A DNA stretch of 64,000 bases from Enterobacter wuhouensis (GCF_004331265.1 NZ_SJOO01000015.1:16658-80657), one strand, 5' to 3'. Counted from the stretch's first letter, positions 1-8,667 are shown. A program made the numbers and translations. Notes: generated by a model from the sequence alone, not told the origin.

Positions 1-175
1 CCGGTCCGCCGCCGTAAGGACGATCGTCCACGGTACGGTGCCGGTCATGAGTGAAGTCACGAGGACTCCAGCTCTGGATGTTCAGCAGGCCATTCTTTAC
101 TGCCCGGCCAGTTACCCCGTAATCGGTAATCGCGCGGAACATTTCAGGAAACAGGCTAATTATGCCAATCCACAT
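1..175 (-). CDS. trmD: tRNA (guanine-N1)-methyltransferase TrmD, N-terminal part
   Basis: The first 58 codons of trmD are present; the gene runs off the left edge of the window. The product begins MWIGIISLFPEMFRAITDYG and contains the DDRPYGGGP stretch typical of TrmD, the SPOUT-fold enzyme that methylates G37 of tRNAs. It lies 31 bases downstream of rimM in the conserved rpsP-rimM-trmD-rplS ribosome/tRNA operon. The start is fixed by similarity to E. coli TrmD, which begins the same way. Only truncated by the window edge. Confidence 0.95.
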   Translation of the reverse strand, partial: MWIGIISLFPEMFRAITDYGVTGRAVKNGLLNIQSWSPRDFTHDRHRTVDDRPYGGGP

Positions 176-206
176 AGCGCCGTCTTTTACCGTTTATCCG
201 GAGAAT

Positions 207-743
207 TTAAAAACCAGGATCCCAATCTACTTCAATGGTTTGAGTAGTGAGATCGACTTTCTTGATAACCTGTCCATCGAGGAACGGAACCAACCGCTCC
301 TTGATGCCAAATGCATCTTTCAGGTTTGCCTTGATGACGAGAACGTCATTTGACCCGGTTTCCATCATATCGATGACTTTTCCCAGGCTGTAGCCTTCGG
401 TAGTGACCACCTGGCAACCCATAAGGTCTTTCCAGTAGTAGTCGCCCTCTTCCAGCTGTGGCAACTGCGACGAATCCACGACAATTTCACAATTAGTCAG
501 CGCATTCGCAGCATCACGATCGTCAACGCCTTTCAGCTTGATGATGATGTCCTGATTGTGGTGACGCCAGCTTTCCAGCTCGACCTCTTCCCACTTACCG
601 CCTTTCTGGATAAACCAGGGCTGGTAATTAAAAATGCTATCAGCGTCTTCAGTGGAGGAAAACACTCTGAGCCAACCACGGATACCGTAGCAAGAACCCA
701 TTTTTCCCAATACGATCGGTTCAACAGGTGCTTTGTTGCTCAT
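207..743 (-). CDS. rimM: Ribosome maturation factor RimM
   Basis: RimM binds ribosomal protein S19 and helps mature the 30S head. The product is about 178 residues and nearly collinear with E. coli RimM, including the GIRGWLRVFSSTED segment of the N-terminal RimM domain and the PRC-barrel segment (GDYYWKDLMGCQV, ETGSNDVLVIK, LVPFLDG, EVDWDPGF). Three ATGs cluster at the 5' end (752, 746, 743). I chose 743 because the protein then begins MSNKAPVEP, matching family N-termini. It sits between rpsP and trmD in the ribosome operon. The codons for VPFLDG carry an 18-base string that recurs in the rpsP leader. Confidence 0.95.
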   Translation of the reverse strand: MSNKAPVEPIVLGKMGSCYGIRGWLRVFSSTEDADSIFNYQPWFIQKGGKWEEVELESWRHHNQDIIIKLKGVDDRDAANALTNCEIVVDSSQLPQLEEGDYYWKDLMGCQVVTTEGYSLGKVIDMMETGSNDVLVIKANLKDAFGIKERLVPFLDGQVIKKVDLTTQTIEVDWDPGF

Positions 744-761
744 CATGACCACCGTGACAGA

Positions 762-1010
762 TTAAGCTGCTTTGTTTGCTGCTTTGATCAGCGTAGCAAC
801 GCGATCGGAAACAGTAGCGCCCTGGCCAACCCAGTGAGCGATACGATCCAGATCCAGACGAGTTTCTTCTTCTGCGCCAGCGGCCAGTGGGTTGAAGAAA
901 CCAACGCGCTCGATGAAGCGACCGTTGCGTGCATTACGGCTGTCAGTTACAACAACCTGGTAGAACGGACGCTTTTTAGCGCCGTGACGAGCTAAACGAA
1001 TAGTAACCAT
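762..1010 (-). CDS. rpsP: 30S ribosomal protein S16
   Basis: Full-length bS16 of 82 residues, beginning MVTIRLARHGAKKRPFYQVV, the hallmark of the family. S16 is an early 30S assembly protein. It is the first gene of the rpsP-rimM-trmD-rplS operon on the minus strand. Its start is preceded by an AAGAGGAT Shine-Dalgarno (about 1014-1021). The leader upstream contains a strong hairpin followed by Ts, listed separately. The gene is intact and of normal length. Confidence 0.97.
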   Translation of the reverse strand: MVTIRLARHGAKKRPFYQVVVTDSRNARNGRFIERVGFFNPLAAGAEEETRLDLDRIAHWVGQGATVSDRVATLIKAANKAA

Positions 1011-1032
1011 AACATCCTCTTGTGTGAATAAA

Positions 1033-1068
1033 ACACCCAGGCCCCATCGAGGAACGGAACCCGGGTGT
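1033..1068 (-). promoter_or_regulatory. Hairpin in the rpsP leader, attenuator-like
   Basis: On the minus strand this stretch forms a stem with arms ACACCC and GGGTGT and CC/GG next to them, followed directly by TTTTATT, 15-20 bases before the rpsP Shine-Dalgarno. That is the look of an intrinsic terminator or attenuator inside the 5' leader. Its loop contains GGTTCCGTTCCTCGATGG, identical to 18 bases inside rimM (about 276-293). Whether it is a regulatory structure or a readthrough terminator is inference. Confidence 0.5.
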
Positions 1069-1078
1069 CATATTAAAA

Positions 1079-1105
1079 GCCCGAAAATTTTACTCATTTT
1101 CGGGC
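1079..1105 (-). terminator. Rho-independent terminator of ffh
   Basis: Downstream of the ffh stop on the minus strand, arms GCCCGAAAAT and ATTTTCGGGC enclose a short loop and are followed by TTTTAAT. It lies between ffh and the rpsP leader, so it would separate the two transcripts. Confidence 0.8.
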
Positions 1106-1126
1106 AAAAAGCAATCTCAAAAGCGA

Positions 1127-2488
1127 TTAACGGCCAGGAAAACCGGGTGGCATCATGCCTTTCATGCCGCGCATCATCTTCGCCATGCCGCCTTTCTTCA
1201 TTTTCTTCATCATGCGCTGCATGTCGTCGAACTGTTTCAGAAGGCGGTTTACGTCCTGCACCTGCATGCCGCAGCCGGCCGCAATACGGCGTTTACGGGA
1301 ACCCTTGATGATTTCTGGCTTCGCACGTTCTTTCAGCGTCATCGAGTTGATGATCGCCTCCATACGCACCAGCACCTTGTCATCCATCTGGGATTTGACG
1401 TTGTCAGGGATCTGGCCCATGCCCGGCAGTTTGCCCATCAGGCTTGCCATGCCGCCCATGTTTTTCATCTGTCGCAGCTGCTCAAGGAAGTCGGTCAGGT
1501 CAAAACCGTCGCCTTTTTTCAGCTTGCTGGCGAGTTTCTCGGCCTGCGCACGGTCAACCTTGCTCTCGATATCTTCGATGAGCGACAGCACGTCGCCCAT
1601 GCCGAGAATACGGGAAGCAATACGGTCCGGGTGGAACGGCTCCAGCGCTTCGGTCTTCTCACCCACGCCGAGGAATTTAATCGGCTTACCTGTGATATGA
1701 CGAATGGAAAGCGCCGCACCGCCGCGGGCGTCGCCGTCAACTTTAGTCAGCACCACGCCGGTTAACGGCAGCGCTTCGTTAAAGGCTTTCGCGGTATTCG
1801 CCGCATCCTGACCGGTCATGGCGTCAACCACAAACAGGGTTTCTACCGGATTGATAGAAGCATGCACCTGCTTGATTTCGTCCATCATCGCTTCGTCAAC
1901 ATGCAGACGACCGGCGGTATCCACCAGCAGCACGTCGTAGAACTTCAGCTTCGCCTCTTTCAGCGCCGCGTTAACGATGTCGACAGGCTTCTGCGCCACG
2001 TCAGACGGGAAGAAATCCACGCCAACCTGCTCTGCCAGGGTTTCCAGTTGCTTAATCGCCGCCGGGCGATAGACGTCGGCAGACACCACCAGCACTTTTT
2101 TCTTGTGCTTCTCGCGCAGGAATTTACCCAGCTTACCGACGCTGGTGGTTTTACCCGCACCCTGCAGGCCCGCCATCAGCACAACGGCCGGAGGTTGAGC
2201 CGCCAGGTTAAGCACCTGGTTCTCTTCGCCCATCGCCGCAACCAGTTCGTTACGGACGATTTTGACGAACTCCTGACCTGGAGTCAGGCTTTTGTTCACT
2301 TCGTGACCAACCGCTTTCTCTTTAACGCGGCTGATAAAATCACGCACGACCGGCAGCGCCACGTCGGCTTCGAGCAGCGCCATGCGGACTTCGCGCAGCG
2401 TCTCTTTAACATTTTCTTCGGTAAGGCGTCCGCGGCCGCTGATGTTGCGCAGCGTGCGCGACAAACGATCGGTTAAATTATCAAACAT
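1127..2488 (-). CDS. ffh: Signal recognition particle GTPase Ffh
   Basis: Ffh binds 4.5S RNA and delivers ribosomes with nascent inner-membrane proteins to FtsY. It has 453 residues, the normal length. The N domain is followed by the NG GTPase: P-loop GLQGAGKTT at about residues 107-115, DTAGR at about 190, TKVDGDARGG at about 248, and then the methionine-rich M domain with GSRKRRIAAGCG for RNA binding and a C-terminal run MRGMKGMMPPGFPGR. Divergent from ypjD and followed by its own terminator. Confidence 0.97.
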   Translation of the reverse strand: MFDNLTDRLSRTLRNISGRGRLTEENVKETLREVRMALLEADVALPVVRDFISRVKEKAVGHEVNKSLTPGQEFVKIVRNELVAAMGEENQVLNLAAQPPAVVLMAGLQGAGKTTSVGKLGKFLREKHKKKVLVVSADVYRPAAIKQLETLAEQVGVDFFPSDVAQKPVDIVNAALKEAKLKFYDVLLVDTAGRLHVDEAMMDEIKQVHASINPVETLFVVDAMTGQDAANTAKAFNEALPLTGVVLTKVDGDARGGAALSIRHITGKPIKFLGVGEKTEALEPFHPDRIASRILGMGDVLSLIEDIESKVDRAQAEKLASKLKKGDGFDLTDFLEQLRQMKNMGGMASLMGKLPGMGQIPDNVKSQMDDKVLVRMEAIINSMTLKERAKPEIIKGSRKRRIAAGCGMQVQDVNRLLKQFDDMQRMMKKMKKGGMAKMMRGMKGMMPPGFPGR

Positions 2489-2654
2489 TGTCTCTCGCCT
2501 GGGGTAGAAACGTTGGGTCGCATAAGCGACACATACACAGAATTTTGCCGGAGTATAACATGAAGGCGCCTTTGTTGTTATGCAACGGTTGGAGCACGCG
2601 TCACGTAACGTTATACTGCTTCTCTTTCTTATTAAGACGACTGTCGACGCCCAT

Positions 2655-3446
2655 ATGCCTGTTTTCGCACTGATCGCCCTTGTTGCCTACTCTGTCAGCC
2701 TCGCGCTGATCGTTCCTGGACTGCTGCAAAAAAACAGCGGCTGGCGGCGCATGGCAATTCTTTCGGCGGTGATCGCACTCATAAGCCATGCGTTTGCGCT
2801 CGAATCACGCATTATTCCCGGCGACGGCAGCGTGCAAAACCTGAGCGTTCTGAACGTAGGCTCGCTGGTCAGCCTGATGATCTGTACGGTGATGACCATC
2901 GTCGCGTCTAAAAACCGCGGCTGGCTGCTGCTGCCGATTGTCTATACGTTTGCGCTGATCAATCTGGCATTAGCCACGTTCATGCCCAATGAATTCATCA
3001 CGCATCTGGAGGCGACGCCGGGAATGCTGGTGCACATTGGCCTGTCGCTGTTTGCCTATGCGACGCTGATCATTGCCGCACTCTACGCGATGCAGCTCGC
3101 CTGGATTGACTACCAGCTGAAGAACAAAAAGCTGGCCTTCAACCACGAAATGCCGCCGCTGATGGTCATTGAACGCAAGATGTTTCACATCACCCAGGTC
3201 GGCGTAGTTCTGCTGACGCTGACGCTCTGCACCGGGCTGTTTTATATGAAAAACCTGTTCAGCGTAGAGAATATCGATAAAGCGGTCCTCTCCATCATCG
3301 CGTGGTTTGTCTATATTGTCCTGTTATGGGGCCATTATCACGAAGGCTGGCGGGGTCGCCGCGTAGTCTGGTTTAACGTTGCGGGGGCTGGCATTCTCAC
3401 CCTTGCCTATTTTGGCAGCCGCGTCATACAGCAATTTGCTGGCTAA
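2655..3446 (+). CDS. ypjD: YpjD, inner-membrane cytochrome c assembly-like protein
   Basis: A 263-residue polytopic membrane protein of the CcmC/CcsA-like cytochrome assembly family, close to E. coli YpjD. About eight hydrophobic segments are visible, with the sequence NLALATFMPNEFITHLEATPG before the middle segments and WGHYHEGWRGRR near the end. An open frame extends upstream to 2580, but the conserved N-terminus MPVFALIALVAYS places the start at 2655. It lies between ffh and yfjD, as in E. coli. The substrate is unknown; a haem-handling role is only a family inference. Confidence 0.9.
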   Translation: MPVFALIALVAYSVSLALIVPGLLQKNSGWRRMAILSAVIALISHAFALESRIIPGDGSVQNLSVLNVGSLVSLMICTVMTIVASKNRGWLLLPIVYTFALINLALATFMPNEFITHLEATPGMLVHIGLSLFAYATLIIAALYAMQLAWIDYQLKNKKLAFNHEMPPLMVIERKMFHITQVGVVLLTLTLCTGLFYMKNLFSVENIDKAVLSIIAWFVYIVLLWGHYHEGWRGRRVVWFNVAGAGILTLAYFGSRVIQQFAG

Positions 3447-3464
3447 GTAACAAAGGAGTTCCCC

Positions 3465-4751
3465 CTGGAACACATCTCTACCACCACGCTGATCGTTACG
3501 CTGATCGTCATGGTGGTCATCTCCGCCTATTTCTCCGGCTCGGAAACCGGCATGATGACGCTAAACCGCTACCGGTTGCGTCATCGCGCTAAGCAGGGTA
3601 ACCGCGCTGCCCGTCGCGTTGAAAAGCTGCTGCGCAAGCCTGACCGCCTGATAAGCCTGGTGCTTATCGGAAACAACCTCGTGAACATCCTGGCCTCAGC
3701 GCTGGGGACCATCGTCGGTATGCGCCTCTACGGTAACGCCGGCGTCGCCATTGCCACCGGGGTTCTGACGTTTGTGGTACTGGTGTTTGCCGAAGTGCTG
3801 CCGAAAACCATCGCAGCGCTTTATCCTGAGAAGGTTGCCTATCCGAGCAGCTTCCTGCTGGCTCCCCTGCTGATCCTGATGATGCCGCTGGTCTGGCTGC
3901 TGAACATGGTCACCCGCCTGCTGATGCGCATGGTCGGCATCAAGGCTGACGTCACCATCAGCAGCGCGCTCAGCAAAGACGAGCTGCGCACCATCGTGAA
4001 TGAATCCCGCTCGCAAATCTCACGTCGTAATCAGGACATGCTCCTGTCGGTTCTGGATCTGGAAAAGGTCAGCGTCGACGACATCATGGTGCCGCGAAAC
4101 GAAATCGTCGGGATTGATATCAACGACGACTGGAAGGCCATCGTCCGCCAGCTCACGCACTCGCCGCATGGGCGCATTGTGCTCTACCGCGACTCGCTGG
4201 ATGACACCATCAGCATGCTGCGCGTGCGTGAAGCCTATCGCCTGATGACCGAGAAAAACGAGTTCACCAAAGAGGTAATGCTCCGCGCCGCTGACGAGAT
4301 TTACTACGTGCCGGAAGGTACTCCCCTCAGCACGCAGCTGGTGAAGTTCCAGCGCAATAAAAAGAAAGTCGGTCTGGTGGTCGATGAGTACGGCGATATT
4401 CAGGGGCTGGTAACGGTCGAAGATATTCTGGAAGAGATTGTCGGTGACTTCACGACGTCAATGTCCCCTTCCCTCGCAGAAGAAGTGACGCCGCAAAACG
4501 ATGGTTCGGTGCTGATTGACGGCAGCGCGAACATACGTGAACTCAATAAAGCGTTCAACTGGCACTTGCCGGAAGATGAAGCCCGAACGATAAACGGCAT
4601 GATTCTTGAAGCGCTGGAAGAGATCCCGGCAGCGGGAACCCGCGTGCGCATTGAGCAGTACGATATTGATATCCTGGACGTGCAGGACAATATGATTAAG
4701 CAGGTGAAGGTCCTGCCCGTTAAACCGTTACGCGAAAGTATCGCTGAATGA
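3465..4751 (+). CDS. yfjD: YfjD (CorB), CNNM/CorC-family membrane protein, CTG start
   Basis: A 428-residue protein with an N-terminal DUF21/CNNM transmembrane domain (SAYFSGSETGMMTLNRYR, then GNNLVNILASALGT), paired CBS domains (residues about 200-325, including GLVVDEYGDIQGLVTVEDILEEIVG) and a C-terminal CorC/HlyC transporter-associated domain. The family is tied to magnesium/cobalt export. The first ATG in frame is at 3510. The conserved N-terminus (EHISTTTLIVTLIVMV) starts at a CTG at 3465, with AAAGGAG ending six bases upstream, and this gives the usual family length. It follows ypjD closely and is convergent with grpE. Confidence 0.9.
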   Translation: MEHISTTTLIVTLIVMVVISAYFSGSETGMMTLNRYRLRHRAKQGNRAARRVEKLLRKPDRLISLVLIGNNLVNILASALGTIVGMRLYGNAGVAIATGVLTFVVLVFAEVLPKTIAALYPEKVAYPSSFLLAPLLILMMPLVWLLNMVTRLLMRMVGIKADVTISSALSKDELRTIVNESRSQISRRNQDMLLSVLDLEKVSVDDIMVPRNEIVGIDINDDWKAIVRQLTHSPHGRIVLYRDSLDDTISMLRVREAYRLMTEKNEFTKEVMLRAADEIYYVPEGTPLSTQLVKFQRNKKKVGLVVDEYGDIQGLVTVEDILEEIVGDFTTSMSPSLAEEVTPQNDGSVLIDGSANIRELNKAFNWHLPEDEARTINGMILEALEEIPAAGTRVRIEQYDIDILDVQDNMIKQVKVLPVKPLRESIAE

Positions 4752-4752
4752 T

Positions 4753-4792
4753 GTTGTAGGCCGGGTAAGGCGAAGCCGCCACCCGGCACTAC
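4753..4792. repeat. REP/BIME-type palindromic intergenic repeat
   Basis: A GC-rich imperfect palindrome (GTAGGCCGGGTAAGGCGAAG followed by CCGCCACCCGGCACTACA) lies between the convergent yfjD and grpE genes. Sequence and position fit the enterobacterial REP family, which can stabilise 3' ends of mRNAs. Confidence 0.8.
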
Positions 4793-4803
4793 AGGGCGGC
4801 GAA

Positions 4804-5397
4804 TTATGCCTTCGCTTTCGCCACGGTCACCATTGCGGCGCGAATGGTACGGCCATTCAGGGTGTAACCTTTCTGCATCACGCCCAGCACCTTACCGGCT
4901 TCGATCTCTTCAGATTCCACCATCGCAATCGCCTGGTGAACGTTTGGATCCAGCGGCACGTTGGTATCGGCAATCACTTCCACGCCGAACTTACGCACCA
5001 CGTCCAGCATGGATTTCAGCGTCAGTTCGATACCTTCGATCATCGCCGCGTTGTCCGGATTGGCTTTATCAGCGACTTCCAGGGCGCGATCCAGGCTGTC
5101 AATCACCGGCAGCAGTTCGTTGACAAACTTCTCCAGCGCAAACTTATGCGCTTTTTCAACGTCCAGCTCGGTGCGACGACGCAGGTTTTCCATCTCCGCT
5201 TTGATACGCAGTACGCCATCGCGCTCGCGATTCTGCGCTTCTACCAGCTGGGCTTCCAGATTGGCAATCTTTTCATCGCGCGGGTCCACCTGCTCAGCAG
5301 ACGCATCTGACTCAACGGCTTCAACGTCGTCGTGCTGTTCCGTGATAATTTCTTCAGGGGCTTGCCCCTCAGGCGTTTTCTGTTCTTTACTACTCAT
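4804..5397 (-). CDS. grpE: GrpE nucleotide exchange factor
   Basis: GrpE releases ADP from DnaK in the DnaK/DnaJ/GrpE chaperone cycle. The product has 197 residues: an acidic disordered start (MSSKEQKTPEGQAPEEII), a long coiled coil (about residues 45-110) and the C-terminal beta domain ending GYTLNGRTIRAAMVTVAKAKA. An open frame extends eight codons upstream, but MSSKEQ is the conserved start. A heat-shock promoter is visible upstream. Divergent from nadK. Confidence 0.96.
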   Translation of the reverse strand: MSSKEQKTPEGQAPEEIITEQHDDVEAVESDASAEQVDPRDEKIANLEAQLVEAQNRERDGVLRIKAEMENLRRRTELDVEKAHKFALEKFVNELLPVIDSLDRALEVADKANPDNAAMIEGIELTLKSMLDVVRKFGVEVIADTNVPLDPNVHQAIAMVESEEIEAGKVLGVMQKGYTLNGRTIRAAMVTVAKAKA

Positions 5398-5440
5398 GAA
5401 TTTCTCCGCGTTTTTCTGCATTCATCTCGCTAACTTCGCT

Positions 5441-5472
5441 TATTATGGGGATCAGTTTCCGGGATTCAAGGG
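5441..5472 (-). promoter_or_regulatory. Sigma-32 heat-shock promoter of grpE
   Basis: On the minus strand CCCTTGAA (about 5465-5472) and CCCCATAATA (about 5441-5450) are spaced as in sigma-32 promoters (CTTGAA, N13-15, CCCCATNT). The same elements are known upstream of E. coli grpE. About 45-75 bases upstream of the start codon. Confidence 0.8.
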
Positions 5473-5519
5473 AACAAGACAGATTGTCATCATTCATCAG
5501 GCACAAGGACCTCCAGAAA

Positions 5520-6398
5520 ATGAATAATCATTTCAGGTGTATTGGGATCGTCGGGCATCCGCGCCACCCTACCGCATTGACGACACATGAAATGTTGTAT
5601 CGCTGGCTGTGTGGCAAAGGCTATGAAGTGATGGTTGAGCAGCAAATCGCTCAGGAGCTGCAGCTTAAGAGCGTCAAAACCGGTACGCTGGCAGAGATTG
5701 GCCAGCAGGCGGACCTCGCCGTAGTGGTCGGCGGCGACGGCAATATGCTGGGTGCAGCCAGAACCCTGGCTCGCTATGACATCAAGGTTATCGGCATCAA
5801 CCGCGGTAACCTCGGTTTTCTGACCGACCTCGATCCGGATAACGCCCAACAGCAGCTGGCCGACGTGCTGGAAGGCCACTATATCAGTGAAAAACGCTTT
5901 CTGCTGGAAGCGCAGGTGTGCCAGCAGGACTGCCAGAAGCGCATCAGCACCGCCATTAACGAGGTGGTTCTTCACCCCGGTAAAGTGGCGCACATGATTG
6001 AGTTCGAAGTGTATATCGACGAAATCTTTGCCTTTTCGCAGCGCTCTGACGGGCTGATCATCTCGACACCGACCGGCTCTACCGCCTACTCGCTCTCTGC
6101 CGGCGGTCCGATCCTGACCCCATCCCTGGATGCCATCACCCTGGTGCCGATGTTCCCGCATACGCTCTCCGCCCGCCCGCTGGTGATCAACGGCGACAGC
6201 ACGATACGTCTGCGATTCTCGCACCGCCGTAATGACCTTGAGATCAGCTGCGACAGCCAAATCGCGCTGCCCATACAGGAAGGTGAAGATGTGCTGATTC
6301 GCCGCTGCGATTACCATCTGAATCTTATCCATCCGAAAGATTACAGCTATTTCAACACATTAAGCTCTAAGCTCGGCTGGTCAAAAAAATTGTTCTGA
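5520..6398 (+). CDS. nadK: NAD kinase
   Basis: Phosphorylates NAD to NADP using ATP. The 292-residue protein carries the GGDG motif (VVVGGDGNMLGAAR, about residues 70-83) and the NE/D and conserved domain TPTGSTAYSLSAGGPI, all typical of NadK. A longer open frame starts at 5445, but the family N-terminus MNNHFRCIGIVGHPRHP puts the start at 5520, after AGGACCTCC-like sequence. Divergent from grpE and upstream of recN. Confidence 0.96.
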   Translation: MNNHFRCIGIVGHPRHPTALTTHEMLYRWLCGKGYEVMVEQQIAQELQLKSVKTGTLAEIGQQADLAVVVGGDGNMLGAARTLARYDIKVIGINRGNLGFLTDLDPDNAQQQLADVLEGHYISEKRFLLEAQVCQQDCQKRISTAINEVVLHPGKVAHMIEFEVYIDEIFAFSQRSDGLIISTPTGSTAYSLSAGGPILTPSLDAITLVPMFPHTLSARPLVINGDSTIRLRFSHRRNDLEISCDSQIALPIQEGEDVLIRRCDYHLNLIHPKDYSYFNTLSSKLGWSKKLF

Positions 6399-6415
6399 TT
6401 TCGCATCCAGCGCTT

Positions 6416-6435
6416 TACTGTATAAAAAACCAGTT
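6416..6435. promoter_or_regulatory. LexA (SOS) box 1 upstream of recN
   Basis: TACTGTATAAAAAACCAGTT matches the CTG-N10-CAG LexA operator. It lies 50-70 bases before recN, next to a second box. E. coli recN is also controlled by more than one LexA box. Confidence 0.85.
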
Positions 6436-6437
6436 TA

Positions 6438-6457
6438 TACTGTATGAAAACACAGTT
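6438..6457. promoter_or_regulatory. LexA (SOS) box 2 upstream of recN
   Basis: TACTGTATGAAAACACAGTT has the CTG-N10-CAG arrangement, 22 bases (two helical turns) from the first box. It overlaps the likely -10 region of recN. Confidence 0.85.
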
Positions 6458-6483
6458 ATGGTTTTTCATACAGGAAAACAATT

Positions 6484-8145
6484 ATGCTGGCACAACTGAC
6501 CATCAGCAACTTTGCCATCGTTCGCGAGCTTGAAATCGATTTCCAGAGCGGGATGACGGCGATTACCGGCGAAACCGGTGCAGGTAAATCCATTGCCATT
6601 GATGCCCTCGGCTTGTGCCTCGGTGGCCGTGCAGAGGGTGACATGGTTCGCCGGGGTGCAACCCGAGCCGATCTCTGCGCCCGCTTCTCCCTGAAAGATA
6701 CCCCTGCGGCGCTGCGCTGGCTGGAAGAGAACCAGCTGGAAGACGGGCGTGAGTGTTTACTTCGCCGCGTGATCAACAGCGACGGACGCTCCCGTGGCTT
6801 TATCAACGGCACGGCGGTCCCCCTTTCGCAGCTTCGCGAGCTTGGTCAGTTGCTTATCCAAATCCACGGCCAGCATGCACATCAGCAGCTTATCAAACCG
6901 GAACAACAGAAAGCCCTGCTTGATGGCTATGCCGGTGAGTACGCACTTACTCAGCTGATGGCGGACCACTATCGCCAGTGGCACCAGAGCTGCCGCGAAC
7001 TCGCGCAGCATCAGCAGCAAAGCCAGGAGCGTGCCGCACGCGCCGAGCTGCTTGAATACCAGTTGAAAGAGCTAAACGAATTTGCCCCACAGGCGGGTGA
7101 GTTTGAGCAGATCGACGAAGAGTACAAGCGTCTTGCAAACAGCGGTCACCTGCTTTCAACCAGCCAGAATGCGCTGAACATGCTGGCCGATGGCGAAGAC
7201 GTCAACCTTCAAAGCCAGCTTTATAACGTGCGCCAGCTGATGACTGAACTGGCCGGTATGGACAGCAAGCTGTCCGGCGTGCTGGATATGCTGGAAGAAG
7301 CGGCCATTCAAATTTCCGAAGCCGGGGATGAGCTGCGACATTACTGTGAACGCCTGGAACTCGACCCGAATCGTCTGTTCGAACTTGAGCAGCGCATCTC
7401 TCGTCAGATTTCGCTGGCGCGTAAGCACCACGTCACGCCGGAAGAGCTGCCACTTTTCTATCAGTCACTGCTTGACGAACAACAGCAGTTGGACGATCAG
7501 GCTGACTCACTTGAAACCTTATCCCTGGCGGTTAATCTGCATCATCAGCAGGCGCTGGCGACGGCGAAACAGCTGCATGACATCCGCCAGCACTATGCGC
7601 AGGAGTTAAGCCAGCACATCACCGACAGCATGCACGCGCTGGCGATGCCGCACGGCGTGTTCACTATTGATGTCCGCTTCGAAGAGAACCACCTGACGGC
7701 TGAAGGCGCAGATCGCATCGAATTCCGCGTCACGACTAACCCAGGCCAGCCTTTGCAGGCTATCTCTAAGGTCGCTTCTGGCGGCGAGCTATCGCGTATC
7801 GCCCTGGCGATTCAGGTGATTACCGCGCGTAAAATGGAAACCCCGGCGCTAATTTTCGATGAAGTGGACGTGGGGATCAGCGGCCCGACGGCTGCGGTAG
7901 TCGGTAAACTGTTACGCCAGCTTGGCGAATCGACTCAGGTGATGTGTGTCACCCACCTGCCTCAGGTCGCGGGCTGTGGCCATCATCACTTTATCGTCAG
8001 CAAGGAAACCGATGGCGAAATGACCGAAACGCACATGAAACCGCTTGATAAACGTGCACGGCTGCAGGAGCTGGCGCGCCTGCTCGGCGGTAGTGAAGTC
8101 ACCCGCAACACGCTCGCGAACGCGAAAGAACTGCTGGCGGCATAA
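6484..8145 (+). CDS. recN: DNA repair protein RecN
   Basis: An SMC-like ATPase of double-strand break repair. The 553-residue product has the Walker A ITGETGAGKSIAIDAL at about residues 29-44, a Q-loop region, a long central coiled coil (about 155-370), the ABC signature VASGGELSRIALA at about 428 and Walker B PALIFDEVDVGISG at about 457. Two LexA boxes directly upstream make it SOS-regulated. Normal length and intact. Followed by bamE in the E. coli order. Confidence 0.97.
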   Translation: MLAQLTISNFAIVRELEIDFQSGMTAITGETGAGKSIAIDALGLCLGGRAEGDMVRRGATRADLCARFSLKDTPAALRWLEENQLEDGRECLLRRVINSDGRSRGFINGTAVPLSQLRELGQLLIQIHGQHAHQQLIKPEQQKALLDGYAGEYALTQLMADHYRQWHQSCRELAQHQQQSQERAARAELLEYQLKELNEFAPQAGEFEQIDEEYKRLANSGHLLSTSQNALNMLADGEDVNLQSQLYNVRQLMTELAGMDSKLSGVLDMLEEAAIQISEAGDELRHYCERLELDPNRLFELEQRISRQISLARKHHVTPEELPLFYQSLLDEQQQLDDQADSLETLSLAVNLHHQQALATAKQLHDIRQHYAQELSQHITDSMHALAMPHGVFTIDVRFEENHLTAEGADRIEFRVTTNPGQPLQAISKVASGGELSRIALAIQVITARKMETPALIFDEVDVGISGPTAAVVGKLLRQLGESTQVMCVTHLPQVAGCGHHHFIVSKETDGEMTETHMKPLDKRARLQELARLLGGSEVTRNTLANAKELLAA

Positions 8146-8283
8146 ACTTTTTCGGGATCTCAGGGTCATACAGAACAACAAAAACGCCGCCAGACCGGTT
8201 TCAAAGTGGGGCAAGGTCTATTATCATCGGCATATTACATATGAGCCGCGTTCTGCTCGGGCCCGAAAAGGAATCAAATCACT

Positions 8284-8622
8284 ATGCGTTGTAAAATGCT
8301 GACCGCTGCCGCAGCGGTTCTTCTGATGTTGACCGCAGGCTGTTCCACTCTGGAGAAAGTGGTTTACCGTCCTGACATCAACCAGGGGAACTACCTTACC
8401 CCTAACGATGTGTCCAAAATCCGCGTGGGGATGACACAACAGCAGGTCGCTTATGCACTGGGAACCCCGATGATGTCCGATCCGTTCGGTACAAACACCT
8501 GGTTCTATGTATTCCGTCAGCAGCCAGGCCACGAAGACGTGACCCAGCAAACCCTGACATTGACCTTCAGCAGCGCCGGTGTGTTGACCAACATCGACAA
8601 CAAGCCTGCCCTGACTAAGTAA
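8284..8622 (+). CDS. bamE: Outer-membrane assembly lipoprotein BamE (SmpA)
   Basis: A small lipoprotein of the BAM complex that inserts beta-barrel proteins. Its 112 residues start with a lipoprotein signal peptide (MRCKMLTAAAAVLLMLTAGC) with the lipobox LTAGC, and the mature part contains VYRPDINQGNYL and the SmpA/OmlA fold segment KIRVGMTQQQVAYALGTPM. Intact, followed by a strong terminator. Confidence 0.96.
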   Translation: MRCKMLTAAAAVLLMLTAGCSTLEKVVYRPDINQGNYLTPNDVSKIRVGMTQQQVAYALGTPMMSDPFGTNTWFYVFRQQPGHEDVTQQTLTLTFSSAGVLTNIDNKPALTK

Positions 8623-8638
8623 TCCACTGTCAGAAACG

Positions 8639-8667
8639 CAAAAAGGTGCTCATTGAGCACCTTTTTT
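8639..8667 (+). terminator. Rho-independent terminator after bamE
   Basis: AAAAAGGTGCTC and GAGCACCTTTTTT form a short-loop stem with a run of Ts, 17 bases after the bamE stop. Confidence 0.9.

Noticed and set aside
1862..2476. Long plus-strand frame opposite ffh
   Set aside because: Antisense shadow of ffh; no family similarity or ribosome-binding site.
5490..6332. 280-codon minus-strand frame opposite nadK
   Set aside because: Antisense shadow of a clearly identified nadK.
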